DNA from: Cristatella mucedo
Lineage: Eukaryota > Bryozoa > Phylactolaemata > Cristatellidae
Reading direction: 5' to 3'
Assembly (NCBI GenBank): GCA_009760855.2
Contig: WPIO01000209.1
Location: 62,001-126,000 of the forward strand
Length of the DNA: 64,000 nucleotides
The notes beneath the pieces were generated by a model, which ran no database searches, had not been told where the DNA came from, and saw only the letters and a program-made list of their open reading frames with translations. Made by a program: the position numbers and the translations under genes. Below, piece after piece: positions 48,955 to 60,791 of the stretch. The stretch's first letter is position 1. Each line of letters starts with the position of its first letter.

Positions 48955-50100
48955 GAATAATAATAATACATTTGTATAGCACCCTTAGAGAACTTAATCT
49001 CTTTCTACGGACTTTAATTACGCTACTAAGGAAGCATGGTCGAATGGTTTGTGGCAGCATGGTCAATGACAGCAAACATAAGATGGTTAGAGGGGACATG
49101 CTCAGAGTCAGCATGTGTATGTAATTAGTATAAGCATGCAGTGTCAGTATGCATAGGCTTGCACAGGACTATTCATATGGACCCACTAATGTTGTAATAG
49201 ATAGGTGATTTTTAGTGTCTTTTTAAATGCTTTCGAGTCAGGGGATGTCGTGTTACAAATCAGAAGTTAGTTCTAGTCTTTGGGAGCATACGAACTAAAG
49301 GCTGCGTCTCCAGAGGATTTTAGGTTTGCACGAAGTGCAGGTAAAGGATTAGAGTTTGAAAAGCAGATGGTAATATGCTTAGCCTGGTGGAAGACTAGAT
49401 CTGACAAGTAGGCTGGAGCCTAAGAATCAAGGACCTAAACGTGAGTGATAGAAACCTGAAGTCGAGGCATTGCTTGACTGTGTGCTAGTGCAGGTCGGCG
49501 AGAAGTGGTATAATGTGGCAACTACGGCATTCGCGACAGACAAGCCTAGCTTCAGAGTCTTGAAAAGCACTGTAAGCACCTGACTGCACAAGCCGGTAGA
49601 CCAGCAAGCAATGAGTTACAGAAGTCAAGACGGAATATCACAAATGCATGGAACAATGTAGATATGGTATCCCTTTCTAGGCAAGCCTGAAATTTAGCAA
49701 TGTTATGTAGCTGAAAGTAGGCAGACTTGACTGTGGAGCTAATATGCTCGGAGTGGATGCTGACATCTTTGGGATGGACCCCCTGATCTTGTTTATTTAT
49801 TTTTACACAGAAGCTAGAAAAGTGGTCAGCTAGATCATCTCAACGATCACTTGATAAGGTGCTAAGCTGGAAACAGTTTAAGAGATGGTTGATCGTAGAC
49901 ATCAGCTTTTTAATACTATCCACCTGTGATTCAACTATGTTTTTATAGTAGCTAGACTCGGTTTTTGCTGTTATCGATTCGTACGATCCATGGTAGTCCT
50001 GTCGATGTCGACAAGAATGCCTGTCGATTGAAAGTCAATCCTGATCTTTTGTATGTTTTTTCAAGCTTGAGCTTAGTTGACCTAACTTTACCTTGCAATG
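48955..50100 (-). mobile_element. LINE-A copy with an internal deletion
   Basis: On the minus strand the upstream part (50060-49770) reads the linker that precedes the reverse transcriptase: TAKTESSYYKNIVESQ, INHLLNCFQLSTLSSDR, DDLADHFSSFCVKI. This is followed directly by the post-catalytic segment EHISSTVKSAYFQLHNIAK and the normal 3' end. The whole catalytic core is missing. The tail with hairpin is at 48955-49010. Confidence 0.8.
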
Positions 50101-50251
50101 AAGCTAGAAACTTTTGGATGGGGTCGGGCTAAAGAAATACAGGCATAACGTTTCCGTGTGAAACTGTGATGTCCATCACTTCCACGGATGCAATCATTTT
50201 CTTTCTTTCCATTTGTAAGTGAGCACACATTTCTTGGCTCCCTTTTTTTAG

Positions 50252-50582
50252 ATACAGCTGTTTTGGAGGCGCCACACTGCCCATCATGTGGTAGCCCCCA
50301 TGTCGTCAAGCATGAAGTCGATCAGCAGGCAATGGAACCCACTGCTTCGCCGCCACCGTCGCTACCAAGAACCGGCTCAGTGGGCTCACTGCTGTCTGGG
50401 ATTTTTGCCAGGGCTGAAATCCCCGTGCCGTTCGAGCCACCGGTGGCCTCATCACGGATCACCTCACCTGAGAGGCCAGCTCATATCTCCAGCGGCTCCA
50501 GAGGGCTGCATCAGAAGCACAGATTGGTTGCATCAGCTGGTGGCACGCCTTTGTATGGCAGCCTCTGCAATGTCTCTGAAAG
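50252..50582 (+). CDS. STK11IP: STK11IP exon 14 (second half of zinc ribbon)
   Basis: The acceptor is ccttttttttag and the donor GAAAG/gtatgg. It is phase 1 in and phase 2 out. It encodes EAPHCPSCGSPHVV, matching human AVCPNCGSDHVV, so the second CxxC of the ribbon is here. A Pro/Ser-rich tail follows. An antisense LINE-A copy ends only about 150 bp upstream. Confidence 0.92.
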
Positions 50583-51443
50583 GTATGGTCAAATAGGAGC
50601 CCCTGGCGTATCTTCTAGCTACTCATGTGGGTTGTGGTCAAATTGGGTCACTTAAGAGTAACCTCTGATGCTGTGTTATGCTGGGATAGGCAAGCAAAAT
50701 CCAGCCATGATGTTTTGTGCTGCACAGTCAACAATGGCTTGCAATTGGCCACCAGTGCATTCAGTCTTTGTTCGCTAAGCCATCTACTCATGGTGTTTCT
50801 GGTTACGATAGCAGTGGCAAACCTGTCCTACAGAGCCATGCTTTTGACATGCCGGTCCTCCTGCGAGAAGTTAATCATGTGTGACCCGATCACGGCAAAA
50901 CCACTGTGCTACCTTAGTCCAGATATTTTCTAATAATTTTCCTGACAGAACCCTCTGAGATCTTCAGCCGCCTTGCGATTTCTAGGTTTTAATGGCCATC
51001 TCTGCAATGACATCAAAATTGCTCTTGTATCCTCAGAAAGGTGTGCAACTGGCAGCATGTTCTGGTTGCGTACTATATGTCTCTATGGCTGGGCTGGCCT
51101 CAACAGGTCCAAGACACATCCGGGTACCTTAGCTCATCATTGGCCGAGGCATCGTTTGTGGCGAATTGGGCCAAAATGGGTTCTGCTGGATAGCACCCAA
51201 GAGGGGCTCATGGTCACTTGACCATATCTTCGTATCTGCTTACAGGGAACTGGTTTACTCGGTTGTCAAAGAATGCAGTTATTTATTTAACCAAGCGTAG
51301 CAAACTAAAACTTAGTGCAGAATTATATTGACAAATTGTTACACTTTAATAATTAGGGTAGCTTAATGAGTTGCTTGAATGCTGGTATTAGCAACAACCG
51401 AACTCAGATCGATGGACCAGGTGCATAGAAACTTTAGAGGGCA

Positions 51444-51445
<2 letters not shown>

Positions 51446-51496
<51 letters not shown>

Positions 51497-51512
51497 CGTG
51501 TGTGCGTGTGTA
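51446..51512. repeat. GT/CG microsatellite
   Basis: GT repeat with a GCGCGCGC segment in intron 14. Confidence 0.95.
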
Positions 51513-51609
51513 TATTCTCATTACATAGGGTAGACTTTTTAACGAGTTGCCTAACAATTGTCATTTTCAGGGGCAAAGGGTCTGTAAGGTAACCGTCGAT
51601 AATGCCAAC

Positions 51610-51728
51610 CTGATTTAGCCGAAGGCTTAAGGTGTCTGCCTTTGACGACCGGGCTGTAGGCTCGAGCACTTCGGTTTTTGTGAAGCACCTTGGAGATAAA
51701 AGTTCTCTTTGAATGCTATGCAAAGGAA
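51610..51728 (+). mobile_element. SINE-A copy, diverged
   Basis: Plus strand: A box (agccgaaggcttaaggtgtc), B box-like ggctcgagcac and a degraded tail (gaagcaccttggagataaaa). Confidence 0.6.
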
Positions 51729-52350
51729 CTAACGTATGACCGGAAGCAAAGGCACGTGTATATCCTTGTCCATACCATGTCCATATCTAGAGCCTTAATT
51801 TCTTCAAGTTCGGCAATGCTCAGATAGCCTCGTGGTAATGACAATTCTTTGTAAACGTGCCGCCTGTTACTCGTTTGGGCGCACGTTTTTTTGGCGTAGG
51901 ACCACTACGGTTGGTATCAGTAGTTGAATACTTTGCTGGGGCCAGTATGTGCACTCGCAGCCAACTTCCAGGATAACTGACAAAATGTGTAGCAACTTGG
52001 CCGATTGGGACAGCATAGTTCCTAAAAGTGAAGGTGCTTAAACAAGACTCAAAAAGGGAAGTTATGATTGGTATGTTGTTGCACTCGACAGGTATGGAGG
52101 CCTTTAGCTGTAATCGATCGTTTTGTTTTCAGGTGCCGCAGGGGCCAGTAGACGTGATTCTTGCACACCTCTCTATAAAGCTGACACTCGTTGTTTCTCT
52201 AGCCAGACTCATCCGGGTGTTTACCGTGTCCACGCAAAGTGCCTTATGGAGGTTTATTTGCGCTCGGCGACCGAGCCAGACTTGGCTCTATCGCGGTAGC
52301 AGCCGAGGCACCCAGTCATGCAAGGCGCTCTCTTTCACTTGCCGCTGCAG

Positions 52351-53077
52351 CGCCAGCTACTACTCACTGGTAGAAGACGACACAGTGCAGATGGCCAGCT
52401 CTTCTGGCTCGTTTTGCCCCGTCGACGTGCTAGCCTCCCCCACAATGCAGTATGCCTCCCTTGACCGCTGGCCAGGGGCTGCTGACTCGCAGTCCTCGTC
52501 ATCGTCGGAGCAAGGCAGCCGTGAGACGCTCGTGTCTGATGCCGCCGACGAAGGGGCTCTGCGTGGCGTGGTGCTGGAAGCTGCCGCCTTGTCTAAGAAC
52601 AAGTCCCCTGCCCCTGCTAGCCGCCGAAGCAGAGCTGCTTTGGCAGCAGTCGCAAGTAGGCCTCGAAGCCTGTCCAATGTGTCCAGCCACGGCTCGCAAA
52701 GAGGCTTGGACAGAGCCGGTGCCGAGCTGCGTAGCGATCGCGACCGTGACTTGATCACGGCCAGGGTCACACCCGCTGAACGCTCTGCTCTTGGCGCTCG
52801 AGCCTCTGATCGGCGGGCAGTGCCAGGCACATTCAACCTTGCCACCACTCTCGAGTCCGCGGCCGCTGCAGCGGGCGAGCTTGTAAGGGAGACCGCTGCG
52901 GCCGATGGCGGCGGTGGCCCTGTTGAGGGAGCCAACAGCGACGTGGTCATCGTGGAAGAGTCGTCCCAGCTAACATTCCGATTTGACGATTTCACTGTCG
53001 TGGACCATCGACTAAAGCTCTTTTTGGCCATGGAGCATTTTTCCGATGACGACGAGATGTGCGAGTGCACTCTACTG
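52351..53077 (+). CDS. STK11IP: STK11IP exon 15 (disordered region plus PH-like strand)
   Basis: The acceptor is cacttgccgctgcag and the donor CTG/gtgagc. It is phase 2 in and phase 0 out. This acceptor was chosen because it is the pyrimidine-backed site that matches the phase of exon 14; the site at 52132 meets the wrong phase and hits a stop. About 200 Ser/Ala/Arg-rich residues are followed by VDHRLKLFLAMEHFSDDDE, matching human VDHRLRLFLDVEVFSDAQE. Confidence 0.9.
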
Positions 53078-53218
53078 GTGAGCTGCCGCCGAGTTCCACA
53101 TGGCTTGCATAATCTGACTTAAGTTCAGGTTTTTGTTGCCTTGCCGACTCAGGAGGTGTACGATTGGCATTCCCTTTAGTTGCTGGTCCAAGCTCAGTAA
53201 CTCGTCTTGGTGAGCAGT

Positions 53219-53385
53219 GATGGCACACTGTGTAAGGTGGTTGGTTTTCACGACTTTGTTCCCGAGATCTTGGGTTCAAATCCTGCAGTGGGTGATTCCT
53301 TATTGCTGCTGCAAGCTCTGGTGATAGCCGTAGAGGCTCTTCTCTCGCTGCGCAAAAGATGCTGTTCAATCAACCAGTATTTTTT
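53219..53385 (+). mobile_element. SINE-B copy
   Basis: A box (actgtgtaaggtggttgg), B box (ttgggttcaaatcctgc), body, and a diverged end (ctctcgctgcgcaaaagatg). It lies about 140 bp after exon 15 of STK11IP. Confidence 0.85.
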
Positions 53386-53629
53386 TGTTCCATCTGTAGT
53401 AGTCAGTGGCGTTGCTGCCACTGCACACATCCTCTGTCCGAACTCTTTATCAAGCATTTTATCAGATTCAAGATGATCACTGTAGTCTATTGGTCGCTTT
53501 GCCACATCTCCTGAGAAAAACTGTCTGACCTCTTTGCCCTCCAGTGTGCTCTTGCACCACGGGCTCTATTGCTTCCAGTCGGAGACCCGTTTCTCACACC
53601 AAAATCTCTTAGTGGTTAACCCGTAAGTC

Positions 53630-54185
53630 CGCTCATATGATATGAAAGTCTGAAGCTTGATTACCCCTTTTGTCTCCACCTGCATGGACTTCATTTAAGT
53701 CTCAGCTAAAGATGTTCCTGTTCTATTTAGCTGTCCCAGTGTAGTCAGTGAACTTGTCTTTTGGTTACTGGGTGCTTTTCGTGCTCATGTGTACTTCATC
53801 TAATGTATGTTTCTAACCAGGGATTGTTCAAACCGATCTGAGCTTCTTATTGTGAGCTTTTGCATCCGGTTCTAATTACGATATTTGTTTGCTTTTGCAT
53901 GCTTGCCTAAGCATGATACCTTGCAAGCCTTACAAAAACCACTGGTTATTGCTTCTCTTGCAATAAGTTGAGAAGTGCCCGCATTAGAGATTTAGTTCTC
54001 CTGGTTTGCTATACAAGCAAACTTTTACTATTATTATTATTATTCTTGGACTTCTGTTATGCTTTTGCATGCCTTTTTAGGCATGATACTTTGTTGAAAG
54101 CTAATTATTGCTTATTGCTTCTCTGGTATGAGATGTAAATTGGACGGATAGAATTTTTTTTTCTTTAGGGACTATACAAAAGCCT
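53630..54185 (+). mobile_element. two stacked decayed LINE tails
   Basis: The first ends in agagatttagttctcctggt and an ATT tail near 54040. The second (54050-54185) repeats the same 3' words gcttttgcatgc and aggcatgatac and ends near cttatcagg. They resemble the third tail type. Confidence 0.45.
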
Positions 54186-54189
54186 TATC

Positions 54190-54775
54190 AGGATAATAAT
54201 CATAATAACAATAAGAATAATGCACTTGATAAAGCGCCCTCAGAGAACTCAATCTCTTTCTAGGAGCTTTTCATTTGCTGCAAAGGGAAGCGCGATTGAA
54301 TGGTGAGTAATATCATGGTTGATAAACCACACGAATAACATGGTTAGGGGTGACATGCACAGGGTCAGCATGCAAATCTGGTTAGTGGCAGCATGCACAG
54401 TGTCAGCTCGCATAAGCACATGAAGGATGAATCATGGGGGCCCACTAAATTCTGTCCTAAACAGGTGTGTTTTTAAGTTCTTTTTAAATGTGGTCAAGTC
54501 AGGGGATGTTCTGCCGCAAGTCGGGAGTGAGTTCCAGGCTTTGGGAGCATATGAACTAAATGCACGGTCTCCAAAGGATTTGAGGTTTGTACGAGGTATT
54601 GGTAAACTGTTGGATTCCGAAAAGCAGGTGGTACGATGTTTGGCCTAGTGGGGAAGTAGATCTGAGAGATAGGCTGGAGTCAAAGAATGAAGTGACTTTA
54701 AAAGTGTGCGACAAAACCTTGAAGTCGATCCATTGCTCGACTGGTAGCTAGTGCAGGTCAGCGAGAAGTACTTTT
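54190..54775 (-). mobile_element. LINE-A 3' end
   Basis: It has an ATT-like tail at 54190, a well-kept hairpin (gataaagcgccctcagagaa) and the 3' UTR, and it reaches the C-terminal coding part by 54775. Confidence 0.85.
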
Positions 54776-55329
54776 AGGATTACTTTTATCATTATTAGGT
54801 TGATAAATGGCCGGCAGGCTCTCTAGGAAGTGCATCATTGCTGGTTGCTCCGAAAGAGCAACAAAAAATGAGGGCCGGTTTAAATGCCTATGTCGACGGA
54901 CATGCTGATAGGTAAATCTGAAAAAGATTGTCTTAGGAAACCGCTGGAATCTGCACGGAGTTAAATTATATATATAGCAGCCTATGCTTCATGGTAACTG
55001 GCGATTGGGTTCGTATGGGATTTACCCAAAGGTTAGGCTGCTCTCACTTCACGACCAGATTGTGGGTCAAAGTGTTTGGAGCAACAGGCAGTTTCTGTTT
55101 ATCCTACTTGGAGCTTAGTGAAAGCTGCCTTATGTTTGATCCAGTTGTGCTGCTATAAAAAAAATAGTCAGTTGATACGATTATAGTTATACTAGTAGTT
55201 TTACTGCTGTTATACGGCTGTTTCCAACGTGGGTGTATACGCTTGCGTTCGTGCATGTGTGTGTGTACCGTGTTTGTATTGCTGAGAGAGCTAAATCTCT
55301 AGGCACTGTACATGTGCGGAAAAAGACGC

Positions 55330-55640
55330 GTTTACTTTCCTGCTATATAAGCTAGCCCATGCATTCATGACATCATGTATAGACTTTTTTCGTAGCAACC
55401 TGTGTGGACTATCAGGTCTGTGCACAGAGACTCGTACAGGTGGAACAAACTCTGCAGCTAGGCTTGTCTGTCGTGACCGGCCAAACTGCTGCATGTGCTG
55501 TATCTCATTGACCTACTACTCTGGCTCCCTATCAAGTAGCATAGAGGCTTCAAAGTTCTGTCACTCACGTCTGGGTGCTTTCATTATTTGGCAGAGGCCT
55601 ATCTATTTGAACTATACCTGGTCGTCTGATTAAAGTCGTT
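55330..55640 (+). mobile_element. decayed LINE-A coding fragment
   Basis: It matches the part from AHAFVTSRLDF to APAYLSDLLP with many changes (catgcattcatgacatcatg, gcagctaggcttgtctgtcg). Confidence 0.6.
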
Positions 55641-56249
55641 GTTTATGTCCTCATAGCCATCGTTAAATTCGGTGTTGACAGTGCCTGTAGCCCGCAATTT
55701 TTTCAGTATATATAAAAGGCCCAGAACACAATTTAGTTCTATTGGGATGCTGTGTCTGCATCTTGTTGCTAAAAATGATAACTTATTATTTCTATATTAA
55801 GTGCCGAGACTTTATACTTTTTGGAACACTGTGCTGTAGTGTTTTATAAATACTTTTGTTATTATTAATGCTCTTGTGGTGCTAAATTAACGGGCTCTTC
55901 AATTAGCTTGTGTGTAGTAGTTTTTTCTTTATTTTTGTGAAAATTATGGGCCTGAGAAGGACTGAATGGAGAATTGTTTACGTCTGTCGTTAAGCAAATT
56001 TTTTTTCCCTGTCGTTATGCAAACGTCAACCAGTTGCCATCTGTTCTAATGCTCTAACCACCCGTGACTGTGGTGTAATGGTTTTTTTAGTACTTCTAAC
56101 ACCTTTTTTTAATTGAGTAACCAATTTAAATAGTATCCACGCAGCTGAGTGGGCGCTCGTTGCAGCACTTCATTTGTGTGAAGCAACTACCTTAGCATTT
56201 GTTTGCATATATACTATCTTATGCTTTGGCTTTATTTTTCTAGTCAGAT

Positions 56250-57460
56250 AATACCCTACTTATTGAAAATGTGTGTGGACTGTCTTTTGAGTGAGCTTGG
56301 TTGCTTGGCACAGTGTACACGCAATTTTCAGTACCTGCATGTGTCGTTTATCAAAGACGTTCTGGTAAAGCCTGTGCACCAGGCAGCATTTGATGCCAGT
56401 GATCTCCAAGTGCTTCTCCAGCACCTCTCATCTTGCCTCGGACTGGTGCTTCATTGCACTAGTATAGGTCGTATTTCAGTCGGAAACTTCAGAGCAGTGA
56501 TGTCAAAGCTCAACGATTATTCGATGAACATCTAAAATATAGGGTACCATAGGGATCTGTGTTTAGTCCACTTCGTTTCGCAAATTATTTTCTCATGCTG
56601 AGGTAAACGACAAGCACAAACTAAGCTTCCATTTATATGCAGATGACACTTAGCCTCACCTGTGCTTTGAACCCTCTCTTCTTTTCAATGTATCAAACTC
56701 TCTCAACTCCCTTGCTGCATGAATTGACGACATGTCCAGTGGGACGACTGTAAAATATCTCAAATTAAATGACGATACAAATGCTCTTACTATTTATGGG
56801 CGAGCCAAGGGTTTTACACAAATCTTGAAAACCCTAACCCTCAATATGAACTAGCTCAGCATATCTCACATCTGGACGACATTTGGTTTTCCTGTGACAA
56901 ATAGACTTTTGGTAGGCGACCACAGCAGCTTCACAGTCAAGTCTGCAAACCTCCAGCTATGTAGCATTACAACAAAACATTTGGCCTACTTAGACCGGGC
57001 TAACACATTCACTTTCAGGTCAGATCTACTCCCACGCCAGGTTAAGCATCATACCACCTGCTTGTTGGAATCTTATCGTTAACCTACACCTGATACAAGC
57101 CTAGGATCCTCCATATGCTCCCAAAACCTCGAACACAAATCCCACTGGTGTCACCACATCTTCTGACTTGACGGCATTAAAAAAACTAAAAACACATCTA
57201 TTTATCACAGCATTTAGTGGGTCCCTGTGATTCGTCCCTTATGTGCTTATGCATACTGACACTGTGCATGCTGCCACTAGCCATACTTGCATGCTGACTC
57301 TGTGTATGTCACCCTAACCATGTTATTCTTGTTGTTTATTGAGCATGCTTCCACTAACCATTCGATCGTGCTTCCTTTGCAGCAATTGTAATGCCCCTAG
57401 AAAGAGATTGAGTTCTCTGAGGGCACTTTATCAAATGTATTATTATTATTATTGTTATTA
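56250..57460 (+). mobile_element. decayed LINE-A copy in STK11IP intron 15
   Basis: Scattered but ordered boxes cover the reverse transcriptase from the HLSSCLGL segment through ggtaccatagggatctgtg (GVPQGS), a YADD box with a stop after it (56635-56655), the C-terminal part and the 3' UTR. The hairpin and ATT tail are at 57380-57460. Confidence 0.75.
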
Positions 57461-57461
57461 T

Positions 57462-57930
57462 GATCTTCGTATCGTTGACATCCTCTCTCGACTTCTGTAA
57501 CTCACTGCTTGCAGTTCATCTGGCATGTGTCATAAGTCTCTTACACAAAATGTCGTTGATGCAAAACTTTGCAGCTAGGCTTTTCTTGTGAATGCTGCAG
57601 TTGCCCTTTTCTGCCACTTCCGACCGACCTGCACTAGCTCCTCATCAAGAGTAGCATCAGTTTCAAGGCTTTGTCATATTTTTTAGGTTTCATCGTATGG
57701 CATTTTCGCCAGTTGATAACCTTTATCATAAGCCGAAAACCAAGCCCTTGCTTGGACTATTTACTATGTCTGCTTGAATCGCTTTCCTAAAGTGCTTAAG
57801 CCTCTTGACAATACACATGCTTTCACAAGCCTATACACGTGCTTTCTTTGCTAAATATGAAAAGTGCCTGGAGAGATATTTAGTTGTCTGAAGGTGCAAT
57901 TCAAATGCCTTGTTACTGTAGGCTGATTGC
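57462..57930 (+). mobile_element. second decayed LINE-A 3' end
   Basis: It begins at the IVDILSRLDFCNSLLA-like segment and ends with a degraded hairpin near 57860-57910. It lies directly after the tail of the previous copy. Confidence 0.6.
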
Positions 57931-58092
57931 TTGTCATCCTGTGATTTGATAGCAAGCATGACTTGTGCTAACTGCATGTGGTATTGATGCCTATCTGAGG
58001 CTCTCTTTTAAGCTTTTGACTTTAAGGAACTGCTGTGAAACTGATTGGCTGCTGATTTCGGTAGCACTACTTGGCTCATTGAAATAGCAGGA

Positions 58093-58113
58093 TATATATA
58101 TATATATATAATA
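58093..58113. repeat. TA microsatellite
   Basis: Short TA run next to the best SINE-A copy. Confidence 0.9.
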
Positions 58114-58252
58114 TAATTCATTTATATAGCGCCCCAAGAGAACTTAATCTCTATTCAGGCGCTTCACTTACGCCTCGGGGTTCGAGCCCACGAGCTCAGT
58201 CCGACCTTGGTCGGAGCAAGCACCTTAACCGCTAGACCAAACCAGCTCGGCA
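58114..58252 (-). mobile_element. best SINE-A copy
   Basis: Minus strand: ggtttggtctagcggttaag (A box), gggctcgaaccccgag (B box) and a tail with gcgcctgaatagagatta, then agttctcttggggcgctata. It is followed by a TA repeat. A short copy of intact structure, useful as a reference. Confidence 0.9.
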
Positions 58253-58394
58253 TGATGTCAGGATGGAGCGACTGCTGAAGCAGCTACTGCTACTCGTTGC
58301 ATCGGCTGCTGGCTGACTGGTCGCTGGGCTGGTCCTGCATGGGCATCAGGCTGCTTTGCACTGACACCCATGGCGATTGTACTTTTCTCTGCAG

Positions 58395-58495
58395 AGCACG
58401 GCAGTGCAGCATAACACAGCTGCACATTTTGTCAGCATCCTCACCTTGTCCTCGGCTGCCATCTACATCTTCAAGATTTCTAGGCACCAGTCGAA
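58395..58495 (+). CDS. STK11IP: STK11IP exon 16
   Basis: The acceptor is cttttctctgcag and the donor AA/gtgagt. It is phase 0 in and phase 2 out. The 34 residues include FVSILTLSSAAIYIFKISR, matching human FMCLVVVSDRRLYLLKVTG, a PH-like beta hairpin. Confidence 0.88.
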
Positions 58496-58814
58496 GTGAG
58501 TAGTGATCTTTGCTATGGTGACCTCTTTGCAGCTCTAGAGTGCTAGTGTGGACATCCGAGCTTCGGTGAATGGTTGCCGTGCATTTATCAAATGAGCTCA
58601 TCGAGAGGTTGAGCAGCACCTAAAGGAAACGTCGCCATCACTGCCTTTAGTTAGCGCTAGTCTGCCAAGCATAATAGTGCAAGTAATAACCGAGTGCTAA
58701 TTCGGTGAATTCTTGAGGGCGTGAACAATGCTTCCCCGATGACTGGATTTAGCTTGCTTTCTGAAATTTCGGTCTTGCTTACACGTTCAAGGTTATCTAC
58801 CAGATTTGCTCTTG

Positions 58815-58884
58815 CAGTATCTGCCCGTCGGCTTCTAGCCGTCTTGGTTCAGTATCTGCCCGTCGGCTTCTAGCCGTCTTGGTT
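58815..58884. repeat. 35-bp tandem duplication
   Basis: Two perfect copies of the unit starting cagtatctgcccgtcggctt; the second starts at 58850. Confidence 0.9.
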
Positions 58885-59110
58885 TTCTTCAGTACTCAAT
58901 TACAGTCGTGTGGTGGTCAGTCCTTCAGGTTGTATCTGCCAAAAGTCTGCAACTCTCTTCTGTTTTTCGTCAATACGTGCATTGCTTTGGGATCCTGTAA
59001 GTTTCAGCTGGAGATATGTGTTTTTCTTAACATTTATCTGTTACCGATACATGATTCAGTTCATGTTACTAACCAGGGGTCCCAATATCAAGCAGTTTAA
59101 AGCAGATACA
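58885..59110 (+). mobile_element. decayed LINE 3' fragment (third tail type)
   Basis: It contains a coding-end-like segment (YLPKVCNSLLFFVNTCIALG) and atgattcagttcatgttact followed by aaccaggggtcc, shared with 42.2-42.35 kb. Confidence 0.4.
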
Positions 59111-59265
59111 GTGCTATGAGGCAGTGGGAGCATTTCCCTTTCCCGAGGTCGTGGGTTCGAATCCTGCGGTGGGCAATGCTTTATTGCCACTGCAAGCAGT
59201 GGTGATAGCCGTAAAGGCTCTTCTGTCGCTATACAAAAGAGGCTGTTAATTCAGCTAGTATTTAT
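59110..59265 (+). mobile_element. SINE-B copy
   Basis: B box (gtgggttcgaatcctgc) and body with ctgtcgctatacaaaagagg. The A box half is degraded. Confidence 0.8.
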
Positions 59266-59299
59266 TTCTTTTTCATTTATTCACCAGAAAAAAATGTCT

Positions 59300-59725
59300 T
59301 ACATCTACAACAATAATAATAATAATACATTTGATATAGTGACCTCAGAGAACTCAATCTCTGTCTAGACAATTGACATATGCTGCAAACTAAGCACGAT
59401 CGAACGCTTAGTGGTAGCATGCTCAATGACAAGCATAACATGGTTAGGGGTGACATGCACAGAGTCGGCGTGCAACAATGATTAGTGGCACCATGCACTG
59501 TGTCAGCATGCATAAGTACGTAAAGGACCAATCGCATGGACCCACTAAATTCTGTGATTAATAGATTTGTTTTTTGCTTTTTAATAAATGTGGTCAGGAA
59601 ATGTCGTGAAGCAAGTCGTTAGTGAGTTCCAGACTCTGGGACCATAGAAACAAAAGGCACTGTCTCCAAAGGATTCGAGGTTCCTTTGAGGTATCCGTAA
59701 ACGATTAGATTCCGAAAAGCAAGTG
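59300..59725 (-). mobile_element. LINE-A 3' end
   Basis: It has a tail of ATT repeats (59310-59330) and a hairpin with several changes, then the 3' UTR and the end of the coding part (RNLESFGDSAF) on the minus strand. Confidence 0.8.
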
Positions 59726-59858
59726 CTACGGTCGCCTCCCATCCTGTTGACTCGATGAGTGACTGCCGAGTTCGTGTCAAACATGTTTTTGAACTATGAT
59801 TTTTCTCTACAATGTTTCATTAATTATGGTCTTGCCTTGCCTACATGAAAAGCTTGCG

Positions 59859-59950
59859 GATCTTGCCCTTGCATAACATTTTTGCAGGTCTCACGATACC
59901 CTTTGATCTTGCCCTCGCATAACATTTTTACAGGTCTCACGATACCCTTT
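59859..59950. repeat. 46-bp tandem duplication
   Basis: Two copies of the unit starting gatcttgccc and ending tacccttt, with two mismatches; the second starts at 59905. Confidence 0.9.
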
Positions 59951-60171
59951 GATGAAAGTCCTGGCTCTGCCACTGTTCCAGAGTGTCTTCTCGTGGGTTT
60001 TTTTACTTAGAGAACCTAATCTCTATCCAGTCTCGAAGTTTTAGTTGTTGCTTATCACGAACCGAGTTGCAAATCATCTGGATTGAGATTTGTTTCTCTT
60101 GGAGCTCTGTGCAAAAGATGCGATATTATTAATAATACGGTTGTTATTATATAGGTCCATACATTATCATA

Positions 60172-60335
60172 CTAGCTGATTGAACAGCCTCATTTGTAAA
60201 GTGCCAGAAGTGCCTTAACGGCTATCACCACTGCTTGCAGCTGGCAATAAAAGATCGCCCACTGCAGGATACGAACCCACGCCCTAGGTAGCAAAGAGTG
60301 ACCACCTTACCTCTCGGGCTATTATGGCCCATAAT
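60172..60335 (-). mobile_element. SINE-B copy
   Basis: Minus strand: A box region (gaggtaaggtggtcactc), B box (gtgggttcgtatcctgc) and body ending near 60175. Confidence 0.8.
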
Positions 60336-60519
60336 ATTATAAGTGGGGGTAGTACGAACAAGATAGTTTGAATACAGGATCGGTATATGTAAAAGGCTAC
60401 CATATCTCTACAGTGGCACCATTCTTGTTGACTCTGATCATGCCAAGATATGCAGCATGTGATTTTCGGGGGCAGTGGATGTGCACTTTTGCTTGGCTAT
60501 GCTTTAAATAATTAAAAGA

Positions 60520-60640
60520 TTAGTAATAATTACAGATTTGTACAGATACTGCTTTCAGAGAACAGGAATCTCTTTCTAGGTACTTTCAGATGCTTTAAAG
60601 AAAGCATGACCGAATGATTAGTGGGGAAAATGAATGCAAG
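60520..60640 (-). mobile_element. LINE-A tail fragment
   Basis: On the minus strand it shows a tail (taataattacag), a degraded hairpin and the first part of the 3' UTR (gcatgaccgaatgattagtg on plus). Confidence 0.55.
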
Positions 60641-60713
60641 CGATTGGATGGGCTTCGGGGGCAGTTTTGGATGCAGACTCCCTCATTTTAGTCGTGGGAT
60701 TAGTGCACAGAAA

Positions 60714-60791
60714 CCTCAAAGCTGCTACCACTGTAAAGACTTGGATCTCTAGCCTCAAAGCTGCTACCACTGTAAAGACTTGGATCTCCAG
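60714..60791. repeat. 39-bp tandem duplication
   Basis: Two copies of the unit starting cctcaaagctgctaccactg; the second starts at 60753. Confidence 0.9.

Noticed and set aside
52028-52350. Extension of the exon 15 frame to an ATG at 52028 or an acceptor at 52132
   Set aside because: The acceptor at 52132 does not match the phase of exon 14 and its phase-2 reading hits a stop; the residues before 52351 have no counterpart in the family.
52360-53070. A 236-residue minus-strand frame
   Set aside because: It is the shadow of STK11IP exon 15 on the opposite strand; the plus frame matches the orthologue.
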